Positions 37,125 through 45,541 of a stretch of DNA of 64,000 nt are shown here, in pieces. How positions within the stretch are numbered: position 1 is the stretch's first letter; each line of letters begins with the position of its first letter. The notes under the pieces were generated by a model, which was not told where the DNA came from, ran no database searches, and saw only the letters and a program-made list of their open reading frames with translations. Position numbers and translations under genes: made by a program. Origin of the DNA: Flagellimonas onchidii (GTDB lineage: Bacteria > Bacteroidota > Bacteroidia > Flavobacteriales > Flavobacteriaceae); contig NZ_SRXX01000012.1 in the NCBI RefSeq assembly GCF_004804315.1, positions 1 through 64,000 of the forward strand, written 5' to 3'.

Positions 37125-39524
37125 ATGATTACCAATACTGAAATTGAAAAAAGAGGCAATCAGTACCCCAACCATATAACAGACTTTAAACAGGAAAAGG
37201 ATAAACTCTATTTTACCACCCAGAACGGTGTGGTTTTACAAATAACCATCTTAAGGAACAGCACCATCCGGTTTCGGTATGCCACAGATTATGCTTTTGA
37301 ACCTGACTTTTCATATGCCATCAGTGAAGATGTAAACCTGGGCTATAACGAGCTTGAGGTAAAGGAGGAGAGTTCCGAGTACATTATTTATACCACCAAG
37401 GTCAAGATTCATGTGAATAAATCCAACTTAAAAATCAGAATTGAAAACCTTGAAGAAGTGGTTTTGTTGGATGATGAATTGGGCTTTCATTGGGAAGAGA
37501 ATTTTGCATACGGAGGCAATGTAGTGAAAATGAGCAAAGTGTGCCATACCGGCGAGAGTTATTACGGTATGGGTGATAAAGCTTCACATACCAACTTAAA
37601 GGGCAAACGTGTAAACAATTGGGTAACGGATTCCTATGCCTATGGAAAGGATCAAGAACCATTGTACAAGGCCATTCCATTTTATGTAGGGCTCAAGGAA
37701 TCCTTGGCTTACGGTATTTTCTTTGACAATTCGTTCGGCACTTATTTTGATTTTGCCAATGAAAAACGAAATGTGACCAGTTTTTGGGCCGACGGTGGGG
37801 AAATGAACTATTATTTCTTCTACGGTCCAAAAATGGCAAAAGTGGTCGAAGCATATACAGATTTGACTGGAGTTCCAGAATTACCACCCTTATGGGCCCT
37901 GGGCTTCCACCAATCTAAATGGAGCTACTATCCAGAGAAAAAGGTAAAAGATATTGCGTCGAGCTTCAGAAAGTTAAAAATACCCTGTGATGCCATCTAT
38001 TTGGATATTGATTATATGGATGGGTTTAGATGCTTTACCTGGGATAAAAAGCACTTTCCTGACCCAAAAAGAATGATTCAAGAGCTTGAGGAAGACGGTT
38101 TTAAGACCATTACCATGATAGACCCTGGAATCAAGATTGATAGGGACTATTGGGTGTACCAAGAAGCTATGGAAAATGGATATTTCTGTCGAAGAGCAGA
38201 TGGTCCGCATTTCAAAGGGAAGGTTTGGCCCGGGGAATGCAAGTTTCCTGATTTTACAGACCCTAAGGTTCGAGAATGGTGGGGACAACTATACAAAGAA
38301 ATGATAGCTGACCTAGGAGTCCATGGCGTTTGGAACGATATGAACGAACCTGCTGTAATGGAAGTTCCCACTAAAACAGCAAACTTGGATGTCAGACACG
38401 ATTATGACGGCAATCCCTGTAGTCATAGGAAGGCACACAATGTTTATGGAATGCAAATGGTTAGGGCCACCTACGAAGGAGTCAAGAGCTTTATGTTCCC
38501 TAAAAGGCCTTTTGTGTTGACTAGAGCTGCATACTCTGGAACTCAGAGATATTGCGCCACTTGGACAGGTGACAATGTTGCCACCTGGGAACACCTTTGG
38601 ATTGCTAACGTACAGATGCAACGTATGTGCATGAGTGGGTATTCCTTTGTAGGGTCGGATATTGGAGGTTTTGCCGAACAACCCAATGGTGAGCTATTTG
38701 CCCGTTGGATTCAATTGGCAATTTTTCACCCGTTTTGTAGGGTGCACTCCAGTGGTGATCACGGAGACCAAGAACCTTGGTCTTTTGGCGACGAGATCAC
38801 CGATATTTTTAGAAAATATATAGAGCTGAGGTACCAATTGTTGCCCTATCTCTATACAATGTTCTATAAATATATCAAGGAAGGGTTACCTATGCTTCAA
38901 TCTTTGGTATTTTATGATCAAGAAGATACCCAAACACACTTTAGAACCGATGAGTTTTTATTTGGTGAGCAAATATTGGTTTGTCCCGTACAAGAACCCA
39001 ATGCCCAAGGCCGACGCATGTATTTCCCTAAGGGAAAATGGTACAATTACTGGACTGAGGAAGTTGTAGATGGAGGAACGGAGAAATGGGTTTCTGCAGG
39101 AATACACCTGATTCCTTTATTTATAAAGGAAGGAGCCATGATTCCAAAATACCCGGTTCAGCAATATGTCGGCGAAAAAGAAATCACGGAACTGCAAATA
39201 GATGTTTATTATACCGAAGGAATTGAGAATTCCATTGTATATGAGGACCAACAGGACGGCTATGACTATAAAAAAGGACGCTACAGTTTAAGAAAGTTCA
39301 GACTTCGTGGAAAAGAAAATGAATTGATCATACAACAGTTCAAGGACGGGAATTTTATTACCTCGTATGAAACCTTTAAACTTACTTTCCATGGGTTGCC
39401 ATTTACTATCGGAACCGTTGAGGTGGATAATGAAAAAGTGAACCTTAAGGACATCAAACTAAACGGAAACAATAGTATTACCGTCAGTAAGGATTTTACA
39501 GAACTTCACATTATCGGAAAATAA
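37125..39524 (+). CDS. Glycoside hydrolase family 31 alpha-glucosidase
   Basis: 799 residues with no signal peptide, so probably cytoplasmic. The N-terminal beta domain (to about 245) carries the GH31 features GMGDKASHTNLKGKRVNNW and YKAIPFYVGL. The barrel starts at about 250 (PPLWALGFHQSKWSYYPEKKVKDIA). The nucleophile Asp405 is in WNDMNEPAVME; the acid/base region is TGDNVATWEHLW (about 484), followed by GSDIGGFAE and HPFCRVHSSGDHGDQEPW. Likely removes terminal alpha-glucose residues from malto-oligosaccharides or glycogen, in line with the glgB gene just upstream. Alpha-xylosidase or glucan lyase activity cannot be excluded from the sequence. Confidence 0.93.
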   Translation: MITNTEIEKRGNQYPNHITDFKQEKDKLYFTTQNGVVLQITILRNSTIRFRYATDYAFEPDFSYAISEDVNLGYNELEVKEESSEYIIYTTKVKIHVNKSNLKIRIENLEEVVLLDDELGFHWEENFAYGGNVVKMSKVCHTGESYYGMGDKASHTNLKGKRVNNWVTDSYAYGKDQEPLYKAIPFYVGLKESLAYGIFFDNSFGTYFDFANEKRNVTSFWADGGEMNYYFFYGPKMAKVVEAYTDLTGVPELPPLWALGFHQSKWSYYPEKKVKDIASSFRKLKIPCDAIYLDIDYMDGFRCFTWDKKHFPDPKRMIQELEEDGFKTITMIDPGIKIDRDYWVYQEAMENGYFCRRADGPHFKGKVWPGECKFPDFTDPKVREWWGQLYKEMIADLGVHGVWNDMNEPAVMEVPTKTANLDVRHDYDGNPCSHRKAHNVYGMQMVRATYEGVKSFMFPKRPFVLTRAAYSGTQRYCATWTGDNVATWEHLWIANVQMQRMCMSGYSFVGSDIGGFAEQPNGELFARWIQLAIFHPFCRVHSSGDHGDQEPWSFGDEITDIFRKYIELRYQLLPYLYTMFYKYIKEGLPMLQSLVFYDQEDTQTHFRTDEFLFGEQILVCPVQEPNAQGRRMYFPKGKWYNYWTEEVVDGGTEKWVSAGIHLIPLFIKEGAMIPKYPVQQYVGEKEITELQIDVYYTEGIENSIVYEDQQDGYDYKKGRYSLRKFRLRGKENELIIQQFKDGNFITSYETFKLTFHGLPFTIGTVEVDNEKVNLKDIKLNGNNSITVSKDFTELHIIGK

Positions 39525-39563
39525 TTTTTCGTAATTTCCGTGTACTAAACACTATTAACAATT

Positions 39564-40373
39564 ATGAAGAAGTTTATTATCACAGCTGTGGTCTTTATGG
39601 CCGTAACGGCATGTAAGACAAATCCGTTCACCGGTAAAAGTACGCTCAATTTTTACCCCAATAGCCAGATTTTCCCTATGGCCTTTGCTCAGTATGACCA
39701 GTTTTTGAATGAGAACAAGGTGATTGAGGGAACAGCAGACGCCAAAATGATTGCCAAAGTAGGACAGCGAATTGCTACAGCGGCTGAGCGTTGGTTGGAC
39801 GCCAACGGTTACCCAGGGTATTTAAAAGATTATAAATGGGAATACAATCTGGTCAATGATGAGACTGTAAACGCATGGTGTATGCCTGGCGGTAAGATTG
39901 TTTTTTACACGGGCATTTTACCAATTACGCAGACCGAAACAGGCGTGGCAGTTGTTATGGGGCACGAAGTGGCACACGCCTTGGCAGATCATGGAGCTCA
40001 ACGTATGAGTGCCGGAACGCTGCAACAAATAGGAGCTGTTGCAGGAAATGTTGCCATAAAGGACCCTCAAAAACGAAATACTTTCAATCAAGCCTACGGA
40101 TTGGGATCAACGGTAGGGGTGATGCTACCTTTTAGCCGCGGTCACGAGACAGAAGCTGATAGAATCGGATTGCAGATAATGGCCATTGCGGGGTACAATC
40201 CGGACGAAGCTGCCGATTTATGGCGAAGAATGAAAGCCAAGGCGGGAGGACAAGCTCCTCCGGAGTTTTTGAGTACGCATCCTTCAAATGACACAAGAAT
40301 AAACAATCTGACCGCATGGGCACCAGCAGCCAAACAAGAAGCTGCAAAATATGGAGTAACCTCTTTTAAGTAA
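39564..40373 (+). CDS. M48 family metallopeptidase lipoprotein
   Basis: Zinc protease of 269 residues, similar to LoiP/YcaL-type periplasmic quality-control proteases. Lipoprotein signal with Cys17 in VTACKTNPFTG. The catalytic motif HEVAH is at 134-138, with the third ligand in ETEADRIGL (about 194-202). HPSNDTRINNL near the C-terminus is typical of the family. Probably degrades misfolded outer-membrane or periplasmic proteins. It stands 40 bases after GH31 and is closed by a strong terminator. Confidence 0.94.
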   Translation: MKKFIITAVVFMAVTACKTNPFTGKSTLNFYPNSQIFPMAFAQYDQFLNENKVIEGTADAKMIAKVGQRIATAAERWLDANGYPGYLKDYKWEYNLVNDETVNAWCMPGGKIVFYTGILPITQTETGVAVVMGHEVAHALADHGAQRMSAGTLQQIGAVAGNVAIKDPQKRNTFNQAYGLGSTVGVMLPFSRGHETEADRIGLQIMAIAGYNPDEAADLWRRMKAKAGGQAPPEFLSTHPSNDTRINNLTAWAPAAKQEAAKYGVTSFK

Positions 40374-40394
40374 CAAATTGACGAAATTGAACAT

Positions 40395-40442
40395 AAACCA
40401 CTGCCTACACTCTCAAATCGGGAATGTGGGCAGTGGTTTTTT
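40395..40442 (+). terminator. Terminator after the M48 protease gene
   Basis: AAACCACTGCC (40395-40405) pairs with GGCAGTGGTTT (40429-40439), followed by more T residues to 40442. The loop has an additional ACAC/GTG pairing. It is 22 bases past the stop. Confidence 0.75.
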
Positions 40443-40454
40443 ATGCAATAAACT

Positions 40455-41783
40455 ATGGCACGAACACTTGCGCTAAAAGGAAGTAAAAAACTGTTAAATG
40501 CCTGGGCATTTTACGATTGGGCGAACTCTGTATACAGCTTAGTCATTTCCTCGGCTATTTTTCCCATATTTTATGGTGCTTTATTTCGGGTTGCTGAGAT
40601 TGAAAAAGTAACCATTTTTGGAGGTGAGATTGCTCGTGCTCCTCTAATCAGTTATGTGACTTCTCTGGCATTTGTTTTTATCGCCATTGTTACACCGCTG
40701 GTTTCGGGGATTGCAGATTACATCGGAAATAAGAGAGTTTTCCTGAAGTTTTTCTGCTATTTAGGTGCATTCTCATGTATTGGACTGTATTGGTTTTCCT
40801 TGGAGAATATCTATTTAGGGCTAATATGTTACTTCTTTGGTCTGGTTGGCTTTTGGGTAAGCTTTGCCATCAACAATTCCTATTTGCCAGACATTGCGTT
40901 TCCTGAACAACAGGATGGGATTAGCGCCAAGGGATTTTCGCTGGGTTATGTGGGCAGTGTGATACTTTTGGTTTTTAATCTGGCTATGGTAATGCAGCCT
41001 GCTATGTTCGGAATCACCGATGGGGGAGGCGAAGTGGCAGAAATCAAGGCTATGAAGTATTCGTTTATCTCTGTTGGGATTTGGTGGATTTTGTTCAGTC
41101 AATATACTTTCATACATCTTCCCAAAGGATATAAAAGAGAAGGTGAGCGTACCAATATTGTTCTCAACGGGTTTAAGGAACTAAAAAGTGTTTGGAGGCA
41201 GTTGGGGACCGAAACCCGACTAAAGCGCTATTTGGGTGCGTTTTTTGTATATAGCATGGCAGTTCAAACAATTATGCTGATAGCCACATATTTTGGTGAA
41301 GAAGAAATAGGTTGGGGTTCAGATAGCGAAAGAACTACAGGGTTGATTATTAGTATATTGGTCATCCAGGTTGTTGCAATTTTGGGAGCTACGGTAACGG
41401 CAATGGCTTCAAAAGCATTTGGTAACATCAGAACCTTGGTTGTCATCAATATTATTTGGGTGCTCGTTTGTGTTTACGCCTATTTTTTGCAAACTCCGAT
41501 GGATTTTTACATCGCAGCTGGAATTGTAGGTATTGTAATGGGTGGCATCCAAGCTTTATCCCGCTCCACTTACTCTAAGTTTTTACCCGAGACGACCGAT
41601 ACTACTTCTTTCTTTAGTTTTTACGATGTGGCGGAAAAAATAGGGATTGTAATAGGGACTTTTTTGTATGGAGCTGTGGCCCAGTTAACTGGGAGTATGC
41701 GGAACAGTACTATCTTTTTGGGACTGTTCTTTTTGATAGGAGTCTTGCTGTTGTTAAGGGTTAACAAGAAATCAAATAAATAG
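40455..41783 (+). CDS. MFS transporter of the UMF1/Atg22-like family
   Basis: Inner-membrane transporter of 442 residues with about 12 hydrophobic helices. The N-terminus (LLNAWAFYDWANSVYSLVISSAIFPIFY) is the hallmark of the UMF1 family, related to yeast vacuolar Atg22. ALSRSTYSKFLPE (about 366-378) and SFFSFYDVAEKIGIVIG are also characteristic. Atg22 exports amino acids from the vacuole; bacterial substrates are unknown. It lies 13 bases past the terminator of the M48 gene and seems to have its own promoter. Confidence 0.9.
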   Translation: MARTLALKGSKKLLNAWAFYDWANSVYSLVISSAIFPIFYGALFRVAEIEKVTIFGGEIARAPLISYVTSLAFVFIAIVTPLVSGIADYIGNKRVFLKFFCYLGAFSCIGLYWFSLENIYLGLICYFFGLVGFWVSFAINNSYLPDIAFPEQQDGISAKGFSLGYVGSVILLVFNLAMVMQPAMFGITDGGGEVAEIKAMKYSFISVGIWWILFSQYTFIHLPKGYKREGERTNIVLNGFKELKSVWRQLGTETRLKRYLGAFFVYSMAVQTIMLIATYFGEEEIGWGSDSERTTGLIISILVIQVVAILGATVTAMASKAFGNIRTLVVINIIWVLVCVYAYFLQTPMDFYIAAGIVGIVMGGIQALSRSTYSKFLPETTDTTSFFSFYDVAEKIGIVIGTFLYGAVAQLTGSMRNSTIFLGLFFLIGVLLLLRVNKKSNK

Positions 41784-41809
41784 GTATAGAAAACATTGGA
41801 TTTAAGCGA

Positions 41810-42300
41810 ATGAAGCACACTTTAGTCGTATCCGTTTTAATTTTATTGCTCTTCTTGTCATGCGCAAACAAAGAGGAGTTGGATATTGCTCCAATAGTTA
41901 AGGAATATTTTGAAACGTATAGTGGGCGGAAGGATTTCAAGAAATTGATATCGTTTTATGATGACGACATAATCTTGGAGGATATTTAAATGCTGATAAG
42001 ATTACCGGCAAAAAAGCACTAATCGAGTTTTTGGATTGGAACAATCCTAATTTTCAGAAAATTGAAAAAGATGCGTTGGTCATATACGATCAGATTATCG
42101 ATAAAAACAAAGTTGTAACTAGAGGATACTTCACGGAGTTCCTATGGGATGGAGCCAGGTTTGAAGCTATGCATTTTATTACGATTTTAACTTTCAATAA
42201 TTCTGGTAAAATAATCAAGCAGATAGATTGGATAAACTATCCATCAAACCTTATCGATTATGAAAAAAGGCGAAACTCCAATGAATGGATTAAACAATAA
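41810..42300 (+). pseudogene. NTF2/SnoaL-like lipoprotein, frameshifted
   Basis: The first frame (41810-41989) encodes a lipoprotein signal with Cys18 (LLLFLSC), then DIAPIVKEYFETYSGRKDFKKLISFYDDDIILEDI and a TAA. The following frame continues with LNADKITGKKALIEFLDWN and the rest of an NTF2-like domain to 42300. A single extra T in the run at 41985-41987 (ATATTTAAATG to ATATTTTAAATG) would join them without losing a residue. Together about 163 residues, right for an exported SnoaL-like protein. A fresh frameshift or a homopolymer sequencing error. It follows the MFS gene by 26 bases. Confidence 0.75.
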
Positions 42301-42324
42301 ACCCCCGACCTATGGTTGGGGGTT
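42300..42324. terminator. Hairpin terminator between convergent genes
   Basis: ACCCCCGACC (42301-42310) pairs with GGTTGGGGGT (42314-42323), one G-U pair and a TAT loop, at the end of the NTF2-like gene and 24 bases from the end of the convergent DUF4349 gene. It may serve both strands, though the U tracts are short. Confidence 0.55.
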
Positions 42325-42347
42325 CTTCGGTTTTGAGCGGTTCAGTA

Positions 42348-43193
42348 CTATTTCTTAGCTCTTCTTTGCTTATATAGAACGAATATTACAATGCCCACAA
42401 GTAGAATAGGCCAGATATATACAATGGCTAAAATTGTATTTTCCACAAAGTGCCACCCAAATATGATACCCTCTTTACCGCGTGACCAGAAACTTTTTTC
42501 ATAGGCATTCGGTTCTTCTTTATAATTTACTGTCTCGTAAAGGTCAATTTGAATGGTGCTGTAGGAGATTTTATTGGTTAAGTATTTCAACCTTCCTTGA
42601 GAGACTTCTATCTCTTCCTGTATTACTTGTAGCTTTCCCTCTGCTGCCAGTATATCCTCAACCGTTTTGGCCTTCTCCCGGAGAACAGTTTCATACCTGT
42701 TTTTTACCTCGAGTTTAGTTTTCAAGCGTGTTTTTACATCGATGAACTCCTCGGTTACATCTTTGGTGGTGATATTTTCATAGTCAACGAAATCTGCGAC
42801 TTTTACAATCGAGTCCATTACATTATCAAAATAGGCTTGGGGGATTTTAAGCGTGAATCTGTTTTCCAGACTATGGAGATTGTTTTCAAACCGCATATCG
42901 GAAATGTAGCCTTCATATTTATGGGCAATTTGTTTTATGAGTCCTGTTGCCTTTTTAACATGCTTCACCTTGTACCTTACCTGTGCGGATTTAATAATTT
43001 TTAAATGCGCGGGTTGTGATGATGTTGTATCGGAAGTATTGGTATTGGATACAACTTCAAAATCCTTGCTGATATCAACCGATTCGGCCACGGCATTTTC
43101 CTGATAGCTTTGATTCCCGCAGGAGGAGATGTATCCAAATCCAATAAGTAGTATTGAAAATTTAAGCAATCGTTTAGTGACTTTTGTTTTCAT
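42348..43193 (-). CDS. DUF4349 lipoprotein with coiled coil and C-terminal membrane helix
   Basis: 281 residues. The start at 43193 gives a lipoprotein signal (MKTKVTKRLLKFSILLIG, Cys25). The DUF4349 domain covers about 65-250: IIKSAQVRYKVKHVKKATGLIKQIAHKYEGYIS, MRFENNLHSLENRFTLKIP, then a long coiled coil (VKTRLKTKLEVKNRYETVLREKAKTVEDILAAEGKLQ) and SYSTIQIDLYE. The C-terminus has a membrane helix (IVYIWPILLVGIVIFVLY) and a basic tail. DUF4349 proteins are common in Gram-positives and Bacteroidota; the role is unknown. Divergent from the next gene, with the palindrome at 43311-43326 between them. Confidence 0.88.
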   Translation of the reverse strand: MKTKVTKRLLKFSILLIGFGYISSCGNQSYQENAVAESVDISKDFEVVSNTNTSDTTSSQPAHLKIIKSAQVRYKVKHVKKATGLIKQIAHKYEGYISDMRFENNLHSLENRFTLKIPQAYFDNVMDSIVKVADFVDYENITTKDVTEEFIDVKTRLKTKLEVKNRYETVLREKAKTVEDILAAEGKLQVIQEEIEVSQGRLKYLTNKISYSTIQIDLYETVNYKEEPNAYEKSFWSRGKEGIIFGWHFVENTILAIVYIWPILLVGIVIFVLYKQRRAKK

Positions 43194-43288
43194 TGTGTTT
43201 ATTTTTAGATATTGAATCAAATCTATTGACCTCAGGTTCTTGGGGTTTGTAGCGAGCTTGTAAAACAATTGTATTATATCTGTAAATG

Positions 43289-43328
43289 ATATAATTGACT
43301 CTAAATCAATCAATTATATATAATTGAC
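43289..43328. promoter_or_regulatory. Palindrome and direct repeat in the divergent gap, candidate operator
   Basis: CAATTATATATAATTG at 43311-43326 is a perfect 16-bp palindrome. ATATAATTGAC also occurs twice in direct orientation, at 43289-43299 and 43318-43328. The element lies between the DUF4349 gene and the gene starting at 43324, overlapping that gene's apparent TTG start. Its composition could also suit a simple AT-rich promoter, so a regulator-binding role is a suggestion. Confidence 0.45.
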
Positions 43329-44217
43329 ATCGGACGACAGGTTTTATTTCAACCTTTTGAAAAAAGAGGTAGTAGCTTCTTTTGCAGAGGAACACCGGGT
43401 TTCATCCAACATTCAGCATTGGAAGGGAAACGAAATAGCCTTGTTTCAGGAAGATTTATTTGCCAAGGTTAAGGCAAGTGTGAGTGAAAAATGGTTTTAC
43501 ACTTACTTTAAAAATGAAGCCGGCAAACTACCACGGATTGATATGCTCAATCTATTGAGCATGTACCTTGGACACAAAAACTGGCATGTTTTCAAAAAAA
43601 GTCATAACAGCTCGGGCACATCCACAAATAAGCGCGTAAAAAACATATATATTCTGTTAGCGGGTGTTTTGGTACTGGGTGTATTTTGGTTGTTCTGGGA
43701 AAAGGAAAATGAATTTACCTTCTGTTTTGTGGATCAGCTAACAGATCGAGCAATTGTTCAAACACCTTTAGATATTAAAATTCTTCAGGAAAAGGAGTCG
43801 CCATTAGTCCTTAAAACAGATAATTTAGGGTGTTTTCGGTATAAAACCACTGCGGACCACATAACTTTTATCATAAAATCTCCATTTTATAAAACAGATA
43901 CTATAACGAGGTATATCAATACCAAATCCAATGAAGCTATAAAAGTAGCCAGTGATGATTACGCCCTGATGCTTAATTTTTATACCTCAGGCAATGTAAA
44001 GGATTGGAAGAAGCATAGAAGACAGCTTGATGATTTAATATCCGAACAAGCGGTAATTTATCAGCTATATAATGCTAGTATTGGGGTTGAGGTATATACC
44101 AAGGAGGATTTTATCCAAATGCTTACGATTCCAACAACTTCTTTAAAGAAAATCCAAATTTTGGATAAGCGTATAGTTGATGAGAAGATCGTGAAACTAA
44201 AATTTATGGTGAAATGA
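43324..44217 (+). CDS. Probable transmembrane regulator with HTH-like N-terminal domain
   Basis: 297 residues in three parts. Residues 1-93 are cytoplasmic and end in LPRIDMLNLLSMYLGHKNWHVF, the signature of an HTH-like N-terminal module found on many Bacteroidota proteins (general pattern: short helix, then LSxYLGYKxWxxF). One membrane helix follows (about 107-126, NIYILLAGVLVLGVFWLFW). The outer part has a beta-sandwich of the carboxypeptidase-regulatory type (about 130-200, with LKTDNLGCFRYKT) and a tail of unknown fold. No enzyme motif. TTG at 43324 is the first possible start because an in-frame stop precedes it; use of a later start cannot be excluded. It overlaps the next gene by four bases. 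I infer a one-component membrane sensor. Confidence 0.6.
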   Translation: MTSDDRFYFNLLKKEVVASFAEEHRVSSNIQHWKGNEIALFQEDLFAKVKASVSEKWFYTYFKNEAGKLPRIDMLNLLSMYLGHKNWHVFKKSHNSSGTSTNKRVKNIYILLAGVLVLGVFWLFWEKENEFTFCFVDQLTDRAIVQTPLDIKILQEKESPLVLKTDNLGCFRYKTTADHITFIIKSPFYKTDTITRYINTKSNEAIKVASDDYALMLNFYTSGNVKDWKKHRRQLDDLISEQAVIYQLYNASIGVEVYTKEDFIQMLTIPTTSLKKIQILDKRIVDEKIVKLKFMVK

Positions 44218-44672
44218 GGAAGGCGATAATGTATTTTGCAATGGTTTTGCTGCTCTCATGTGCGGGTGAAGTTAGAGCGCCGATGAATGACATGGTGGAT
44301 TACGAGGAGGTGGTCCGACAAATTTCTATTGAAGAATTGGCATTGCAAAAACTCAAAGACCATATTGAATTATTTAAAATTAAAGATGATTATCCAGAAT
44401 TTGGGGATAGTTTATCTCTATCCGCTGACTCATTAGCCCATGAGGGTTTTTTTAATTCCAAAACTATTTTGGATTTGAGTGAGGTAATTGTTGAGCAGAT
44501 AGGAGAGAAAGAGAAGGTCTCGGATTCTTTGGAACGAGTCAAGTTTCTTGTAAATGTAGGGTCAGGTGATGGCGTTTTAAAGGATTCGGTCGTGGTTTAC
44601 ATTAAAACTTCTGAAATTTTTATAGATGGAAAGCCCATAGTGTCAAGGGACTTTATCTTCAAAAGAGATTAA
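44214..44672 (+). CDS. Small lipoprotein coupled to the transmembrane regulator
   Basis: 152 residues. Lipoprotein signal MRKAIMYFAMVLLLSC with Cys16. The mature part is acidic and helical (VVRQISIEELALQKLKDHIELF), then a C-terminal beta-rich part (DSVVVYIKTSEIFIDGKPIVSRDFIF). I recognise no family. The ATG overlaps the stop of the upstream gene (ATGA at 44214-44217), so the two proteins are very likely made together and may act together, for example as a periplasmic accessory to the sensor. A strong terminator follows at once. Confidence 0.65.
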   Translation: MRKAIMYFAMVLLLSCAGEVRAPMNDMVDYEEVVRQISIEELALQKLKDHIELFKIKDDYPEFGDSLSLSADSLAHEGFFNSKTILDLSEVIVEQIGEKEKVSDSLERVKFLVNVGSGDGVLKDSVVVYIKTSEIFIDGKPIVSRDFIFKRD

Positions 44673-44674
44673 AT

Positions 44675-44711
44675 AAAAGCCCTCGACCTTGGTCGAGGGC
44701 TTTTCGTTTTT
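44675..44711 (+). terminator. Strong terminator of the regulator-lipoprotein pair
   Basis: AAAAGCCCTCGACC (44675-44688) pairs with GGTCGAGGGCTTTT (44691-44704), followed by CGTTTTTTG. A near-ideal rho-independent terminator, right after the lipoprotein stop. Confidence 0.8.
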
Positions 44712-44778
44712 TGATTGGGTATAAACTCCGCAATATATTTAGCCTAGGGAGAAACTGATGAAATTTCCCCTAAAACTC

Positions 44779-45504
44779 TTACCCTTTGCTAATATCACCC
44801 GAACCTGAAGCTACACTCTTTACTTTATCAGGGTTTCCTCTATAATGGATGTCTCCTGAACCAGAAACCTTTGCATTTAGAGACTGATGTACCGTAACTT
44901 TTATGTCGGCTGAACCAGAAACTTGAGCGTTTACATTTTCGGCCTCCAGTTCATAAGCGCTTATGTCCCCGGAACCGGAAACTTGGACATCAAAATCTGT
45001 GGTCCTTCCATCAAGCCTGATATCGCCCGAACCGGAAAGAGCTGCACTTACACTTTGTGCCTGTACCTCCAAGGTAATGTCACCTGAACCGGACATTTTT
45101 GCACTGAAATCATTAGCTTTTAAAGGAGTTTTGCCTACGATATCACCAGATCCTGAAAGTGCAACAGCATTTATGCTCTCCACAGGAACAGTAACATGAA
45201 TACCACCATTCCAGTTGGAAGGCTTAAGGTTCACGCCCTTTTCCACCTTAATGACCAATTTTCCATTTTTAACCTCTGTTTTGATATATTCCAATAGGTT
45301 GGATTCTCCTTTAAGAGACAATTCCCCTTCCTTTCCATCAACTAGTTCTACATCAAACCAGCCGGACAGTGCAACCTCGTCGTAGTCACCAACAGAACGT
45401 TCGATTGTAACGACATCTCCGTTTCCTTTGACTCTTTTACCCCATTGTGCATTGGTTACAGCGGCCATGGACAGTGCGATACCTAGTGTGATTAATTTTT
45501 TCAT
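44779..45504 (-). CDS. Exported head-GIN (DUF2807) protein with GSGDI repeats
   Basis: 241 residues with a signal peptide (MKKLITLGIALSMAAVTNAQ). The domain is the DUF2807 'putative auto-transporter adhesin, head GIN' type: a right-handed beta-helix made of rungs of about 20 residues, each with the motif SGSGDI or close to it. Seven copies can be seen between about residues 110 and 240 (ALSGSGDIVG, MSGSGDITL, LSGSGDIRL, VSGSGDISA, VSGSADIKV, VSGSGDIHY and ASGSGDISK). The family name is misleading, as no autotransporter barrel is attached. Function unknown; it is the last gene of the ECF sigma operon and may be a sigma target. Confidence 0.9.
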   Translation of the reverse strand: MKKLITLGIALSMAAVTNAQWGKRVKGNGDVVTIERSVGDYDEVALSGWFDVELVDGKEGELSLKGESNLLEYIKTEVKNGKLVIKVEKGVNLKPSNWNGGIHVTVPVESINAVALSGSGDIVGKTPLKANDFSAKMSGSGDITLEVQAQSVSAALSGSGDIRLDGRTTDFDVQVSGSGDISAYELEAENVNAQVSGSADIKVTVHQSLNAKVSGSGDIHYRGNPDKVKSVASGSGDISKG

Positions 45505-45541
45505 GATTGTGTTTTTTAGTAATTGTTTTTTGAATTGATTT

